Made by a program: the position numbers and the translations under genes. A stretch of DNA of 57,688 bases from Solirubrobacteraceae bacterium (GTDB lineage Bacteria; Actinomycetota; Thermoleophilia; Solirubrobacterales; Solirubrobacteraceae), in assembly GCA_024711025.1 (NCBI GenBank), contig JANJTP010000018.1:1-57688 (forward strand), written 5' to 3'. Under the pieces are notes generated by a model, which saw nothing but the letters and a program-made list of their open reading frames with translations, had not been told where the DNA came from and did no database searches. Shown here piece after piece: positions 36,464 to 46,341 of the stretch (positions are counted from its first letter, which is position 1; each line of letters starts with the position of its first letter).

Positions 36464-38211
36464 GCGGCGCCCTCCAGCGTCGAGGTGTCGCCCTCGGGCA
36501 GCCCGAGAGCGCGGGCGCGCAGCAGCCGGCGCATGATCTTGCCGCTGCGGGTGCGAGGCAGCTCGTCGGCGGCCTCGATCCCCCGCGGCGCGACGCTCGG
36601 GCCCAGGCGCGTGCGAGCGAAGCCGACGAGCTCGCGCCTCAGCTCCGGCGTCCACTCGACGCCCGGCGCGAGGCACACGACCGCCTCGACGAGCTCGCCG
36701 GCGACCTCGTCGGGCACGCCGAAGACCGCCGCCTCGACGACCGCCTCGTGCTCCATCAAAACGCTCTCGACCTCGAACGGGCCGATCAGGTGGCCGCTCG
36801 TCTTGATCACGTCGTCGGCGCGCCCGACGAACCAGAACCAGCCGTCCGCGTCGCGCCGCGCGAGATCGCCCGAGAGGTACCAGCCGTCCGAGAACGCCGC
36901 CGCGTAGCGCTCCGGCTGGTCGAGGTAGCCGCGGAACATCGACGGCCACCCGGCACGCAGCGCCAGCTCACCCTCGACCCCGGCCTCCTCGACGACGCGC
37001 ACGCCCCCGTACTCGTCGCGATGGACGATCGCGGCATCGATCCCGGGCAGCGGTCGACCCATCGAGCCGGGTCTGATCTCGTCGCAGGCGAGGTTGGCGA
37101 TCATGATCCCGCCGGTCTCCGTCTGCCACCAGTCGTCGTGCGCGGGGCGGCCGTAGGCCTCGTCGGTCCACAGCACGACCTCGGGGTTCAGCGGCTCGCC
37201 GACGCTCGCGACGAGGCGCAGCGCGCCCAGGTCGTGGCCGCCCACGGCCTCGGCCCCTGCGCGCATCAGCATCCGCAGCGCCGTCGGCGCCGTGTACCAG
37301 ACGCTCACGCGCTCATCGGCGAGGATCGAGTACCAGCGCTCGACGTCGAGCTCGCCCTCGTCGACGAGCATCGTCACGCCGCGGCACAGCGGCGCGACGA
37401 TCCCGTACGAGGTTCCCGTGACCCAGCCCGGATCGGCGGTGCACCAGAAGAGATCGTCGCGATGTAGGTCGAGCGCGATCCGCGCGGTCGCGTCGTGGAC
37501 GACGACCGCGTCGTGCACGTGCTGGGCGCCCTTCGGCAGACCCGTCGTCCCACTGGTGAAGTGCAGCAGCGCCCAGTCCTCGGCGGCCGTCGCCTCGACC
37601 CGCCGCCGAGGGTCGCCGGCCGCCAGCAGGGCGTCGAGGTCGAGAGTCCCCTCGGGCGCCGGCTCGCCCTCGAGGCCCGCCACGAGAACGTGGCGAAGGC
37701 CGGGGAGGCGATCGCGGATCGCGGCGACCTTGCGCCGGTGCAACACGGGTGTCGTGACGAGCACGCGCGCGTCGCCGAGCGCGAGCCGCTGGGCGACGGG
37801 CTCGGGGCCGAACGCGGAGAACAGCGGGCAGAAGACGGCGCCGCGCTTGAGCGTCCCGAGCGCGGCGACGTACAACTCGGGGATCCGCCCGGAGAGCGCG
37901 TAGACGCGCTCTCCGCGGTCGACGCCGAGACCGTCGAGCACGCTCGCGAAGCGGCTCGTGAGCTCCGCCAGCTCGCCGTAGGTGATCTCCCGCCGGGCGC
38001 CCGTCCTGCCGAGCCAGCGGATCGCCACGTGGCCTGCCCGCTCACCCTGCGCGTGCCGATCGACGGCCTCGTGGCAGATGTTCAGCCCGCCGTCCGGCAG
38101 CCCGTCGAGCGCCGAGCGCGCCTCGGCCCAGCTGAACCGGGCGCGAGCCTCCTCGTAGCTGACGACGTTGGGCGGCACGCTGGCCGAAGCTGGCGGTCGG
38201 ATCACTCGCAT
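36460..38211 (-). CDS. acsA: Acetate-CoA ligase (AcsA-type acyl-CoA synthetase)
   Basis: 583-aa adenylate-forming ligase that makes acetyl-CoA (or a short-chain acyl-CoA) from the acid, ATP and CoA. It follows the Bacillus AcsA layout closely: [20 protein letters not shown] near the N-terminus, the P-loop [60 protein letters not shown], and the acetylatable lysine in [16 protein letters not shown]. The ATG shares one base with the ppsA stop (TGATG). Confidence 0.92.
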   Translation of the reverse strand: MRVIRPPASASVPPNVVSYEEARARFSWAEARSALDGLPDGGLNICHEAVDRHAQGERAGHVAIRWLGRTGARREITYGELAELTSRFASVLDGLGVDRGERVYALSGRIPELYVAALGTLKRGAVFCPLFSAFGPEPVAQRLALGDARVLVTTPVLHRRKVAAIRDRLPGLRHVLVAGLEGEPAPEGTLDLDALLAAGDPRRRVEATAAEDWALLHFTSGTTGLPKGAQHVHDAVVVHDATARIALDLHRDDLFWCTADPGWVTGTSYGIVAPLCRGVTMLVDEGELDVERWYSILADERVSVWYTAPTALRMLMRAGAEAVGGHDLGALRLVASVGEPLNPEVVLWTDEAYGRPAHDDWWQTETGGIMIANLACDEIRPGSMGRPLPGIDAAIVHRDEYGGVRVVEEAGVEGELALRAGWPSMFRGYLDQPERYAAAFSDGWYLSGDLARRDADGWFWFVGRADDVIKTSGHLIGPFEVESVLMEHEAVVEAAVFGVPDEVAGELVEAVVCLAPGVEWTPELRRELVGFARTRLGPSVAPRGIEAADELPRTRSGKIMRRLLRARALGLPEGDTSTLEGAA

Positions 38212-40532
38212 CAGCGCTCGCGTGCCGCCTCGAGCAGCAGCCGCCGCTCCGCGGCGGCGACAAGCCGGCGCGTACGGTCGACGGCGTCGACGGTCACCGA
38301 GATCGCGTCGATCCCCGCGCGGACGAGCAGCTCGGCGTACTCGGGGTGCACCGAGGGCGCCTGGCCGCAGATCGACGTCGCAAGGCCGAGTCGGCGCGCC
38401 GCCGGGATCAGCTGTCGCAGGTATGCGACGACCGCGGGATCGCGCTCGTCGAACGTCCCGGCCAGCAGCTCGGAGTCGCGGTCGGCACCGAGCACGAGCT
38501 GTGTCAGGTCGTTGGAGCCGATCGAGATCCCGGCGACGCCGAGCTCCGCGTACTCCTCGAGCGCGAAGAGCACCGACGGGACCTCGGCCATGATCCACAG
38601 CTCGAAGCCGGGCCGGCCGAGCAGCCCGCCGGCGGCGACCAGCTCGCGGCAGGCCGCCAGCTCCCGAGCGCTGCGCACGAACGGCAGCATCACGTGGAAG
38701 TTCGTGTGGCCGGCGTCCCAGACGCGCCCGATCGCCGCCAGCTCCAGCGCGAAGACCTCCGGGTCGCGCGTGTAGCGCAGCGCGCCGCGGAAGCCGATCA
38801 TCGGGTTGGCCTCCTGCGGCTCGAAGCGCTCGCCGCCCTGCAGCCCGCGGAACTCGTTCGTGCGGAAGTCGATCGTCCGGTAGGTCACCGGCCGCGGCGC
38901 GAAGCCGGCCGCGAACGTCGTCAGCGCGTCGGCCATCCGGGCGACGAACTCCTCGCCGCGCCCCTCCTCGAGCAGCAGGCGCGGGTGCGCGCCGTCCAGC
39001 GCCTCGAGCACCATCATCTCGGCCCGCAGCAGCCCGACGCCGTCGACGTCGAGCGCGGCGGCGCGCGCGACCTGCGAGGGCTCGGAGAGGTTCACGAGCA
39101 GCCGCGTCCCCGTGACGGGCGCAGTCCCCTGCGCTGCCGCCGCGCCGGGCGAAAGCACCGGCTGCGGCGCCGCCACGGGCCGCGGCGCCTCACCCTCCAG
39201 CACGTCGCCGCGCGTCGCGTCGACCGTGACGATCTCGCCGTCGCGCAGCCTGCGCGTCGCGTCGCCGGTGCCGACGACGCACGGGATCCCCATCTCGCGG
39301 GCGACGATCGCCGCGTGACAGGTCATCCCGCCCGAGTCGGTGACGATCGCGGCGGCCCGGCGCATCAGCGGCACCCAGTCGGGCGCGGTCATCCGGGCGA
39401 CGAGCACGTCGCCCGCTCGCAGGTCCTCGGCGGCGGCCAGCGACGGGGCGACGCGCACCGGGCCGCCCGCGACGCCCGGCGCGGCGCCGAGGCCGTGCGT
39501 CAGGAGGACCCGCCCGCCGGCCCCCGCCGCAGCCGGTGCGGCCGTGACGACGGCGAGTGTGGTCACCGGGCGCGACTGCAGCATCCACAGCGTTCCCTCG
39601 GCGTCGAACGCCCACTCGGTGTCCTGCGGCGCCCCGTAGTGGCGCTCGATGCGCTCCCCCATCTCGGCCAGCGCCCGGACGTCGGCGTCGGCGAGGACGG
39701 GCCGCAGCGCCTCCTCGTCGCTCAGCCGCCGGGTGACGGTCCCGCCCCCCGGGTCGGGCTCGACGACGAGCTCCTTGCGGCGGACCTCGCGGATCAGGAT
39801 CTCGAGGGTGCGCTTGTCGACGACGTAGCGATCGGGCGAGACGCTGCCGGAGACGACCGACTCGCCGAGCCCGAACGAGCCCTCGATGACCAGCCGGCCC
39901 TCGTCGCCGGTCGACGGGTCGATCGTGAACAGAACCCCGGCGCGCACCGCCGCAACCTGGCGCTGGACGACGACCGCGATGTCGACGTCGGCGCGGCCGA
40001 GCCCGCGCCTGGCCCGGTAGAAGACCGTGCGCGTCCCGAACAGGGAGGCCCAGCAGCGGCGAACCGCGGCGACCACCGCATCGGCGCCGATCACGTTGAG
40101 GAAGGTCTCGTTCATCCCCGCGAACGAGGCCGACGCGGTGTCCTCGGCGGTCGCCGACGAGCGCACCGCGACCGCGACCTCGCGATCCGAGCCGGCGAGC
40201 TCGGCGTACGCGGCGCGGATCGCGTCGGCGACGTCGTCCGGGAGCGGCTGGGCGTCGAGCAGCGCCCGGGCGCGCGCGCACGCAGCCTCGAGCGCCCCCG
40301 TGTCCTCGACGTCGACGCCCCCCAGCTCGGCATCGAGGCGCTCGCGCAGGCCGGCGGCGTCGACGAACGCGCCGTAGACCGGCGCCCCGACGACAAAGCC
40401 CGGCGGGACCGGCAGGCCGGCCGCGATCAGCTCGCCGAGGTTCGCCCCCTTTCCGCCGGCGAGCGCCACGTCGCCGCGGCGCACGTCAGCGAGGGACCGC
40501 ACGGCGGTTCTGGCGCTCGCCCTCAGGGCCAT
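38211..40532 (-). CDS. ppsA: Phosphoenolpyruvate synthase
   Basis: 773-aa enzyme that converts pyruvate and ATP to PEP, AMP and phosphate. The N-terminal ATP-binding domain has [20 protein letters not shown] (about 26-45) and [20 protein letters not shown]; the swivelling domain has the phosphohistidine in [20 protein letters not shown]; the C-terminal PEP/pyruvate barrel has [19 protein letters not shown]. It is close to the usual ~790 aa. It leads the operon with acsA, the E1/E2 genes and the ACP, and has a strong ribosome site (GGGAGG, 7 nt before ATG). Confidence 0.93.
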   Translation of the reverse strand: MALRASARTAVRSLADVRRGDVALAGGKGANLGELIAAGLPVPPGFVVGAPVYGAFVDAAGLRERLDAELGGVDVEDTGALEAACARARALLDAQPLPDDVADAIRAAYAELAGSDREVAVAVRSSATAEDTASASFAGMNETFLNVIGADAVVAAVRRCWASLFGTRTVFYRARRGLGRADVDIAVVVQRQVAAVRAGVLFTIDPSTGDEGRLVIEGSFGLGESVVSGSVSPDRYVVDKRTLEILIREVRRKELVVEPDPGGGTVTRRLSDEEALRPVLADADVRALAEMGERIERHYGAPQDTEWAFDAEGTLWMLQSRPVTTLAVVTAAPAAAGAGGRVLLTHGLGAAPGVAGGPVRVAPSLAAAEDLRAGDVLVARMTAPDWVPLMRRAAAIVTDSGGMTCHAAIVAREMGIPCVVGTGDATRRLRDGEIVTVDATRGDVLEGEAPRPVAAPQPVLSPGAAAAQGTAPVTGTRLLVNLSEPSQVARAAALDVDGVGLLRAEMMVLEALDGAHPRLLLEEGRGEEFVARMADALTTFAAGFAPRPVTYRTIDFRTNEFRGLQGGERFEPQEANPMIGFRGALRYTRDPEVFALELAAIGRVWDAGHTNFHVMLPFVRSARELAACRELVAAGGLLGRPGFELWIMAEVPSVLFALEEYAELGVAGISIGSNDLTQLVLGADRDSELLAGTFDERDPAVVAYLRQLIPAARRLGLATSICGQAPSVHPEYAELLVRAGIDAISVTVDAVDRTRRLVAAAERRLLLEAARER

Positions 40533-40539
40533 CGGGGAA

Positions 40540-40600
40540 CCTCCCTCTGCCTGACGTCGGTCTGCGGGTCGAGCGTATTTGGGAGCGCCCGCGGCGACAA
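40540..40600 (-). promoter_or_regulatory. Sigma70-type promoter and ribosome site of the ppsA operon
   Basis: On the minus strand: -35 TTGTCG (40600-40595), 17-nt spacer, -10 TACGCT (40577-40572), predicted start near 40565, then GGGAGG (40545-40540) 7 nt before the ATG. It is one of the two best-formed two-box promoters seen in the window, the other being at 53335, and it serves a leadered mRNA. Confidence 0.7.
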
Positions 40601-40688
40601 GGGCATGCGGCTGTCAGCCCATCGGGGCTCGCGCAGCGGGCGCGACCCGGCTCGCGCGCACACGCCGGTGCGGCACCATCACCGGGCG

Positions 40689-43493
40689 ATGCCCGCGCAG
40701 GATCGACCGAATCCCGACGGGACGGGCCCCGGCACCGCTCGGTCGCCTCCCGGGGTGCAGGGCACGGTGCCGCCGTCGGCGGTCGTCGACCCCGAGGAGG
40801 CGATCGACCGCCTGCTCGGGCACCTCGACACCCGACTCTCCGGGCTGTCGACGCAGGAGGCGATCCGCCGACTGGAGCAGCACGGCGCCAACGAGATCCG
40901 TCGCCGCGAGGGCCCGGGACACCTGCGGTCGCTGGTGCGGCAGCTCACGAACCCGCTCGCGCTGCTCCTTTGGCTCGCCGCCGGGCTTGCCGCGGCCGCG
41001 GACCTCGCTCCGCTTGCGCTGGCGATCGTCGCGGTGATCGCCATCAACGCGGTCTTCGCGTTCCTCCAGGAGGTGCAGGCCGAGCGGGCGACCGAGGCAC
41101 TCCGGCAGTTCCTGCCCCCGCGGGCGCGCGTTCGGCGCGACGGGCGCGAGCTCGAGGTCGACGCGCTCGAGCTGGTTCCCGGCGACGTGCTGCTGATCGC
41201 CGAGGGCGACCGCCTCTCAGCCGACGCGCGGCTCATCGACGGCGCCGTCGAGGTCGACATCGCGCCGCTGACCGGCGAGTCGCAGCCCGTCGGGCGCAGC
41301 GCCCTGCCGAGCCGGCGTCGCGCGCCCCCGCTCCAGTCCGAGGATCTGGTCTTCGCCGGCACGCTGTGCACGGGGGGCCAGGCGACCGCCGTCGTCTACG
41401 CGACCGGAATCGCGACGCAGCTGGGGCGTATCGCGGCGCTCTCCCAACGCGTACGCCAGGACGTCAGCCCGCTCCAGCGGCAGGTCAACCGCGCGGCCCT
41501 GCTGATCGCCGCGGTGGCCATCGCCTTCGGCGTGGTGTTCCTGCTCGTCGGAACGCTGCTCGCGGGACTGGCGCTGAGCGACGCGGTGCCGTTCGCGATC
41601 GGGCTCATCGTGGCCAACGTGCCCGAGGGACTCCTGCCGACGATCACGCTGGCGCTCGCCGTCGGCGTACGGCGCATGGCGCGTCGACGAGCGCTGATCA
41701 AGCGGCTCACGGCGGTCGAGACGCTGGGCTCGACCGACGTCATCTGCACGGACAAGACCGGGACGCTGACGACCGGCCGGATGTCCGTTCGCGCGTTCTG
41801 GGCCGACGGCCGCGAGCTGAGGCCGTCCGTCGCGGACCTGACGACGGCCTCGGCCGAGCCGTTCTCGGCGCTGCTGCGAACGGCGGTGCGCTGCAACAAC
41901 GCGCACGCCCTGCGCACGGATTCCGGCTGGGAGCGCGGCGGCGACCCCAGCGAGAGCGCACTGCTCGTCGCCGCAAGCGAGCTCGGCGTGCCCGTCGAGG
42001 AGCTCGTGGCGGAACGCGACGCCGAGCGCCTGCGCCTCTTCCGCTTCGACCCGCACGTCAAGCGCATGACGACGCTCGACGTCGAGCCGGACGGGGAGCG
42101 CTGGCTTCACACGAAGGGCGCCCCGCTCGAGCTGCTCGAGCGCTGCACCAGCGTGCGCACGGCCGACGGCGACGTCGCCTTCTCGCAGCACGGGCGCGAC
42201 GCGGCGGCGGCGGCATTCCGCCGCTACGCGGGCAGCGGGCTGCGCGTCCTCGGGTTCGCCGAGCGACGAGCGCAGACGCCACCGGACGGTCCGCGACGCG
42301 ACGACGCCGAGTCGCGGCTGACGTTCCTCGGACTCGCCGCGCTGGAGGACCCTCCGCGACCGGAGGTCGGGCCGGCGGTCAGCGCCTGCCGGGCGGCGAG
42401 CATCCGGATCGTCGTGATCTCGGGCGACCACGGGCTGACCGTGAGCGCCGTGGCTCGCGACGTGGGGATCGTGGGCGAGCACCCGCGAGTGGCGACCGGA
42501 CCCGAGCTCGACGCGATGGACGATCCCACGCTGCGGACCGTGCTGGCCGAGCCGGAGCTCGTCATCGCGCGCTCCTCGCCGGAGACGAAGCTGCGCATCG
42601 TCGATGCGCTGCGCTCGGAGGGACACGTCGTCGCGATGACCGGCGACGGGGTGAACGACGCTCCCGCTCTGCGACGGGCGGACATCGGCGTGGCGATGGG
42701 CGCCTCGGGCACCGACGTCGCGCGCGAGGCGGCGACCATGGTGCTCACCGACGACAGCTTCGCCTCGATCGTCGACGCCGTGCGCGAGGGCCGCGTCGTG
42801 TTCGACAACATCCGCAAGTTCGTCCTCTACATCTTCGCCCACGCGACGCCGGAGGTCGTGCCGTTCCTGCTCTTCGCCCTGTCCGGCGGCTCGATCCCGC
42901 TGCCGATCACCGTCATGCAGATCCTCGCGATCGACCTCGGCACGGAGACCCTCCCGGCCTTGGCGCTCGGTCGCGAGCCGCCCGAGCCGGGGATCATGGG
43001 TCGTCCTCCCCGGCCACGCGAACGGGGCATCCTCGACCGTCCGATGCTCACGCGCGCGTGGCTGTGGCTGGGCCTCGTGGAGGCGGCGCTCGTGCTCGGC
43101 GGCTTCCTCTGGGTGCTGTCGCGCTCCGGCTGGTCTCCGGGCGACGCGACCGGCTCGGGCAGCCCGCTGCACCACGCCTATCTCACCGCGACGACGATGA
43201 CCTTCGCCGGGATAACCGCGTGCCAGGTGGGAACCGCGTTCGCGGCGCGCTCGAGCGGACCGTCGCTGCGGCGCATCGGCGCGCTCTCGAATCCCCTGCT
43301 GATCGGCGGGATCGCCTTCGAGCTCGCGATCGCGGCAGCGATCGTCTACCTGCCACCGCTGCAGCCGCTGTTCGGGACGGCATCGTTGGGCGCCGACGAG
43401 CTCGCGGTGCTGGCGACGTTCCCGGTCGTCGTCTGGGGGAGCGACGAGCTGCGACGCTGGGTGCTCCGGCGGCGCTCGGGTCGGTCGGGCTGA
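40689..43493 (+). CDS. P-type cation-transporting ATPase, resembling the Na+,K+-ATPase (P2C) branch
   Basis: 934-aa ion pump. Actuator motif TGES (195-198), the M4 motif VANVPEGLLPTITLALAVGV (309 on), phosphorylation site DKTGTLT with Asp355, KGAP nucleotide loop, and hinge GDGVNDAPALRRADIG. M4 and the following AVETLGST read like P2C (Na+,K+/H+,K+) pumps rather than SERCA (PEGLP...). About ten membrane segments. Ion specificity is not provable from this. The ATG at 40689 is chosen because the cation-ATPase N-terminal domain follows; an ATG at 40605 would add 28 odd residues. Confidence 0.9.
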   Translation: MPAQDRPNPDGTGPGTARSPPGVQGTVPPSAVVDPEEAIDRLLGHLDTRLSGLSTQEAIRRLEQHGANEIRRREGPGHLRSLVRQLTNPLALLLWLAAGLAAAADLAPLALAIVAVIAINAVFAFLQEVQAERATEALRQFLPPRARVRRDGRELEVDALELVPGDVLLIAEGDRLSADARLIDGAVEVDIAPLTGESQPVGRSALPSRRRAPPLQSEDLVFAGTLCTGGQATAVVYATGIATQLGRIAALSQRVRQDVSPLQRQVNRAALLIAAVAIAFGVVFLLVGTLLAGLALSDAVPFAIGLIVANVPEGLLPTITLALAVGVRRMARRRALIKRLTAVETLGSTDVICTDKTGTLTTGRMSVRAFWADGRELRPSVADLTTASAEPFSALLRTAVRCNNAHALRTDSGWERGGDPSESALLVAASELGVPVEELVAERDAERLRLFRFDPHVKRMTTLDVEPDGERWLHTKGAPLELLERCTSVRTADGDVAFSQHGRDAAAAAFRRYAGSGLRVLGFAERRAQTPPDGPRRDDAESRLTFLGLAALEDPPRPEVGPAVSACRAASIRIVVISGDHGLTVSAVARDVGIVGEHPRVATGPELDAMDDPTLRTVLAEPELVIARSSPETKLRIVDALRSEGHVVAMTGDGVNDAPALRRADIGVAMGASGTDVAREAATMVLTDDSFASIVDAVREGRVVFDNIRKFVLYIFAHATPEVVPFLLFALSGGSIPLPITVMQILAIDLGTETLPALALGREPPEPGIMGRPPRPRERGILDRPMLTRAWLWLGLVEAALVLGGFLWVLSRSGWSPGDATGSGSPLHHAYLTATTMTFAGITACQVGTAFAARSSGPSLRRIGALSNPLLIGGIAFELAIAAAIVYLPPLQPLFGTASLGADELAVLATFPVVVWGSDELRRWVLRRRSGRSG

Positions 43494-43501
43494 GCGGAGG
43501 C

Positions 43502-43507
43502 TACGCT
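43502..43507 (+). promoter_or_regulatory. -10 box (TACGCT) of the phosphotransferase/ATPase gene
   Basis: TACGCT with 8 nt to the GTG at 43516; predicts a leaderless mRNA even though the ATPase gene ends only 22 nt before that start. Confidence 0.5.
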
Positions 43508-43515
43508 CGCCACCA

Positions 43516-45129
43516 GTGCCCGACCGTCAGGATGCCCGCGCCGAGCAGGAGACGCTGATCGCGGCCCTCCGCCGACCCGGCGCGCTGCCCGGCGACCCGG
43601 GAAGCGCGACGCTGCACGAGACGCACGTCTCCTGGGTGCTCGTCGGCCGTGACCGCGCGTACAAGGTCAAGAAGGCCCTGACCCTTGCGTTCCTCGACTA
43701 CGGCACGCTCGCGCAGCGGCGCGCCTGCTGCGAGGCCGAGGTGGCGCTGAACCGCCGCCTCGCGCCCGATCTGTACCTCGGGGTGCGGGGGATCGCCCGC
43801 ACGCCCGGCGGCGCGGTGCTCGTCGATCCCGACGGCGCCGGCGTCGTCGAGCACGCGGTCGAGATGCGGCGGTTCGACGAGCGCTCGACGCTGGCGGCCC
43901 GCATCCTCGCCGGCGAGCCCTGCGACGAGCCGATCGACGCCGCCGGGCGCATGATCGCGGCCTTCCACGCCTGCGCCGCGCGGGTGCCGGGCGTCGACTC
44001 GCCCGGCGGGCTCCTGAGCCGGCTCGCCGACACCCGCTCCACGCTCGACGAGCTGATCGGCGACCCACTGCGCCTGCGCCTGATGAGCGGCGCGGCACGC
44101 GGCGCCGCCGCCGCGATCGGGCGCCACGCCCCACTCCTGCGCCGGCGCGCCGCATCGGGCCTCGTCCGCGACGGCCACGGCGACCTGCGCGCCGAGCACG
44201 TGCTGTGGGACCCGGACGTCGGCATGCAGGTCGTCGACTGCGTCGAGTTCGACCCGCTGATGCGCCGGGTCGACGTCGGCGCCGACCTCGCGTTCCTGCT
44301 GATGGACCTCGAGGGGCTCGGGCGCCCGGACCTGGCGGCGCGCCTGCTCGACTCCTACGTCGCCGCCGGCGGCGAGCCGGGGCCGCCCGCGCTGCTGTGG
44401 GCCCTGGCGACCGACCGCGCCCTCGTACGGGTCAAGGTCGCGCTGCTGCGGGCCGCGCAGCAGCAAGGCGCCGAGGCTCGGCGCTCACGCGAGCGGGCCG
44501 AGGACCTGCTCGACCTGGCGGAGCGGCTTGCCTGGAGGGCCCGGCTGCCGCTTGCGATCGCCGTCTGTGGCCCCCCGGCCAGCGGCAAGTCGACGCTCGC
44601 GGCGGCGATCGCCGAGGCGAGCGGGCTTGCGGTGCTCGCGTCCGACCTCGTGCGCAAGGAGCTCGGCGGGATCGCCCCGACCGAGCGGGGCCGGCAAGGT
44701 CTGTACGGCGCGGACGTGACGCGGCGTGTGTACGCACAGATCGCCGAGCGCGCCGCGCGAGAGGTCGACTCACGCGGCGGGGCGATCCTCGACGCGACCT
44801 TCGGGCGCCGCGAGGCGCGCGACCTGCTGCGCGCGTCGCTCGCCGGCACGCCGCTCCTGTGGGCTGCTTGCGAGGTCCCACGCGCGCTCGCGCTTGCCCG
44901 CGCCGCTGCGCGCGAGCGCGACCCGGAGCGGATCTCCGACGCCGACGTCGCGGTCGCCGCGAGGCTCGCCGCGAGCTTCGAGCCGCTCGCCGAGTGCCGA
45001 CCCGCGCAGCGCGCCGTCATCGACGCGACGCGCCCGGTCGGCGAGCAGCTCGAGCAGGTCCGCGAAGCCGCCGACGGGCTGCTCGCAGGCACTCCCGTCC
45101 ACGAGGGCGAAGTTGCCGCGACCCCGTAG
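43516..45129 (+). CDS. Aminoglycoside-phosphotransferase-like domain fused to an AAA/kinase-type ATPase
   Basis: 537-aa two-domain protein. The N-terminal half (about 1-330) resembles the APH/kinase-like fold: RAYKVKKALTLAFLDYGT near 47-64 and the catalytic-loop-like DGHGDLRAEHVLW followed by VVDCVEFDPLMRRVDVGADL. The C-terminal half (about 345-530) is a P-loop kinase with Walker A GPPASGKST, related to zeta-toxin/nucleotide-kinase-like AAA_33 proteins. This fusion is widespread, annotated as 'bifunctional aminoglycoside phosphotransferase/ATP-binding protein', but its real substrate is unknown; drug resistance should not be assumed. Confidence 0.85.
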   Translation: MPDRQDARAEQETLIAALRRPGALPGDPGSATLHETHVSWVLVGRDRAYKVKKALTLAFLDYGTLAQRRACCEAEVALNRRLAPDLYLGVRGIARTPGGAVLVDPDGAGVVEHAVEMRRFDERSTLAARILAGEPCDEPIDAAGRMIAAFHACAARVPGVDSPGGLLSRLADTRSTLDELIGDPLRLRLMSGAARGAAAAIGRHAPLLRRRAASGLVRDGHGDLRAEHVLWDPDVGMQVVDCVEFDPLMRRVDVGADLAFLLMDLEGLGRPDLAARLLDSYVAAGGEPGPPALLWALATDRALVRVKVALLRAAQQQGAEARRSRERAEDLLDLAERLAWRARLPLAIAVCGPPASGKSTLAAAIAEASGLAVLASDLVRKELGGIAPTERGRQGLYGADVTRRVYAQIAERAAREVDSRGGAILDATFGRREARDLLRASLAGTPLLWAACEVPRALALARAAARERDPERISDADVAVAARLAASFEPLAECRPAQRAVIDATRPVGEQLEQVREAADGLLAGTPVHEGEVAATP

Positions 45130-45195
45130 CGCCCGGCCTGCGGGATGAACGCCCCTCCCCGCCCGGCCGCTCGGCGGAGTGGACGCGCCCGGCCG

Positions 45196-45633
45196 CTACT
45201 CGGCGGTGCGACCGCGGCGCAGGAACTCCTCCTCCCACGCAGACGGCTCGAAGGGAGCGCCCTGCGGGGCGCCGACCGCGAAGACGACGGTCTGAGGCTC
45301 GAGCGCGATCGCGCGTCGAACGAGCGCCGGATCCTCGATGAACACGATCCCGCGCGCCGGCAGGTCGACGACCTCGTCGCCGATCTCGAAGCGCGCCGAG
45401 CCGGCCAGGACCAGGTAGAGCTCCTGCTGTCCCGGTAGCCCGCTGCCCTCCTCCGGCAGCTCGTCGTGTCGCTCGACGACGACGTCGCCCGGCTCCTCGG
45501 CCACGTAGGCGTTGGTCCCGAACGCCGCGACGCCGAGCTGCCGGCGGACCGGCTTCCACGGCGGGGTGACGCCGTCGTCGAACTCGACGGTCGGGATGTC
45601 GTCGAGACGAAGCGTGCGGTAGCCGGAGCTCAT
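45196..45633 (-). CDS. Cupin-domain protein
   Basis: 145-aa single-domain cupin, MSSGYRTLRLDDIPTVEFDD at the start. The beta-barrel motifs are recognisable: VVVERHDELPEEGSGLPGQQ with ELYLVLAGSA (motif 1, with H and E metal ligands) and VVDLPARGIVFIEDP (motif 2 without the usual His). Substrate unknown. The ATG at 45633 lies 6 nt after TACGGT and is preferred over one five codons upstream. Confidence 0.8.
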   Translation of the reverse strand: MSSGYRTLRLDDIPTVEFDDGVTPPWKPVRRQLGVAAFGTNAYVAEEPGDVVVERHDELPEEGSGLPGQQELYLVLAGSARFEIGDEVVDLPARGIVFIEDPALVRRAIALEPQTVVFAVGAPQGAPFEPSAWEEEFLRRGRTAE

Positions 45634-45639
45634 CGGCGG

Positions 45640-45645
45640 ACCGTA
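45640..45645 (-). promoter_or_regulatory. -10 box (TACGGT) of the cupin gene
   Basis: TACGGT on the minus strand, 6 nt before the ATG at 45633; leaderless mRNA predicted. Confidence 0.45.
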
Positions 45646-45732
45646 CACGCGCCGAGCCGGCTCGGCGTCGATCCGCCGGCGTCGCTCGACCGGATCGCCG
45701 ACCGGGGAGCGAAGCCGCAGCCGCCTCGAGGC

Positions 45733-46326
45733 CTAGAAGCCTGCCGGGTGCCGCGCGCGGAAGCCGCGGGTCGACCGCAGCGCCGGACGCCAGCGCGGGC
45801 CCTTGCCGCCGCGGGGATCGCCGGCCGCGCTGGTGTCGAGGCGCAGCCCGGCGATGACCACGTACGCGTGCCCCGGGTTCGTGTAGACGGTGATCCAGTC
45901 GCCTCTTCCGCGCTCGCCCCAGCTCATGAACGAGGACGAGTCGAGCGGGCTGTCCAGTGCACCGGCGCCGTGCAGCGCGAACGAGACCGTGCCCGAGCAG
46001 TCGTAGCCGCTGTCGCGAAAGCGCCGGTGCCCGCCGCCGTAGCGGTAGGGCTTGCCGACGATCGCGTTCGCGGCCCAGATCGCCCGCTGGACCTCGACCG
46101 GCGCCCCGGCCGGCGCGGCGGCCAGGCCGGACCGCAGACGGCGCGCCCGCAGGCCGGCGACGACCCCCGTCACCCGTGCGTTGGTCTGGTGGAAGGCGAG
46201 TCCGCCGGTCGGGCGGCTCTGGGCGGCGTCGAGCAGCTCGACGCTCGTGTCAGCGCTCGCGCCTGCCGGAACGACGGCACACGCGAGCGCGGTCAGGGTC
46301 AGGATCGTCGCTTGGCGAAATCGCAC
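45733..46326 (-). CDS. Secreted NlpC/P60-family peptidoglycan hydrolase
   Basis: 197-aa secreted protein. The GTG start at 46326 is followed by a signal peptide (RFRQATILTLTALACAVVPA then GASA). The C-terminal NlpC/P60-like domain has GKPYRYGGGH, the catalytic cysteine in GYDCSGTVSFAL and the histidine in NPGHAYVVIAGLRLD. It should cleave peptide stems of the cell wall. The frame remains open far upstream on this strand, but the signal peptide, and the riboswitch ending just before this GTG, fix the start. Control by c-di-AMP is expected from that riboswitch. Confidence 0.88.
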   Translation of the reverse strand: MRFRQATILTLTALACAVVPAGASADTSVELLDAAQSRPTGGLAFHQTNARVTGVVAGLRARRLRSGLAAAPAGAPVEVQRAIWAANAIVGKPYRYGGGHRRFRDSGYDCSGTVSFALHGAGALDSPLDSSSFMSWGERGRGDWITVYTNPGHAYVVIAGLRLDTSAAGDPRGGKGPRWRPALRSTRGFRARHPAGF

Positions 46327-46341
46327 GGAGTCCGTTGCTGT

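Noticed and set aside
38346-43493. A plus-strand open frame of about 1,700 codons.
   Set aside because: The first half is antisense to ppsA and reads as Arg/Ala-rich nonsense; the real gene is the P-type ATPase from about 40689.
43516-45129. An aminoglycoside-resistance gene.
   Set aside because: The APH-like fold and AAA/kinase fusion are widespread in bacteria and the sequence gives no evidence of drug modification.
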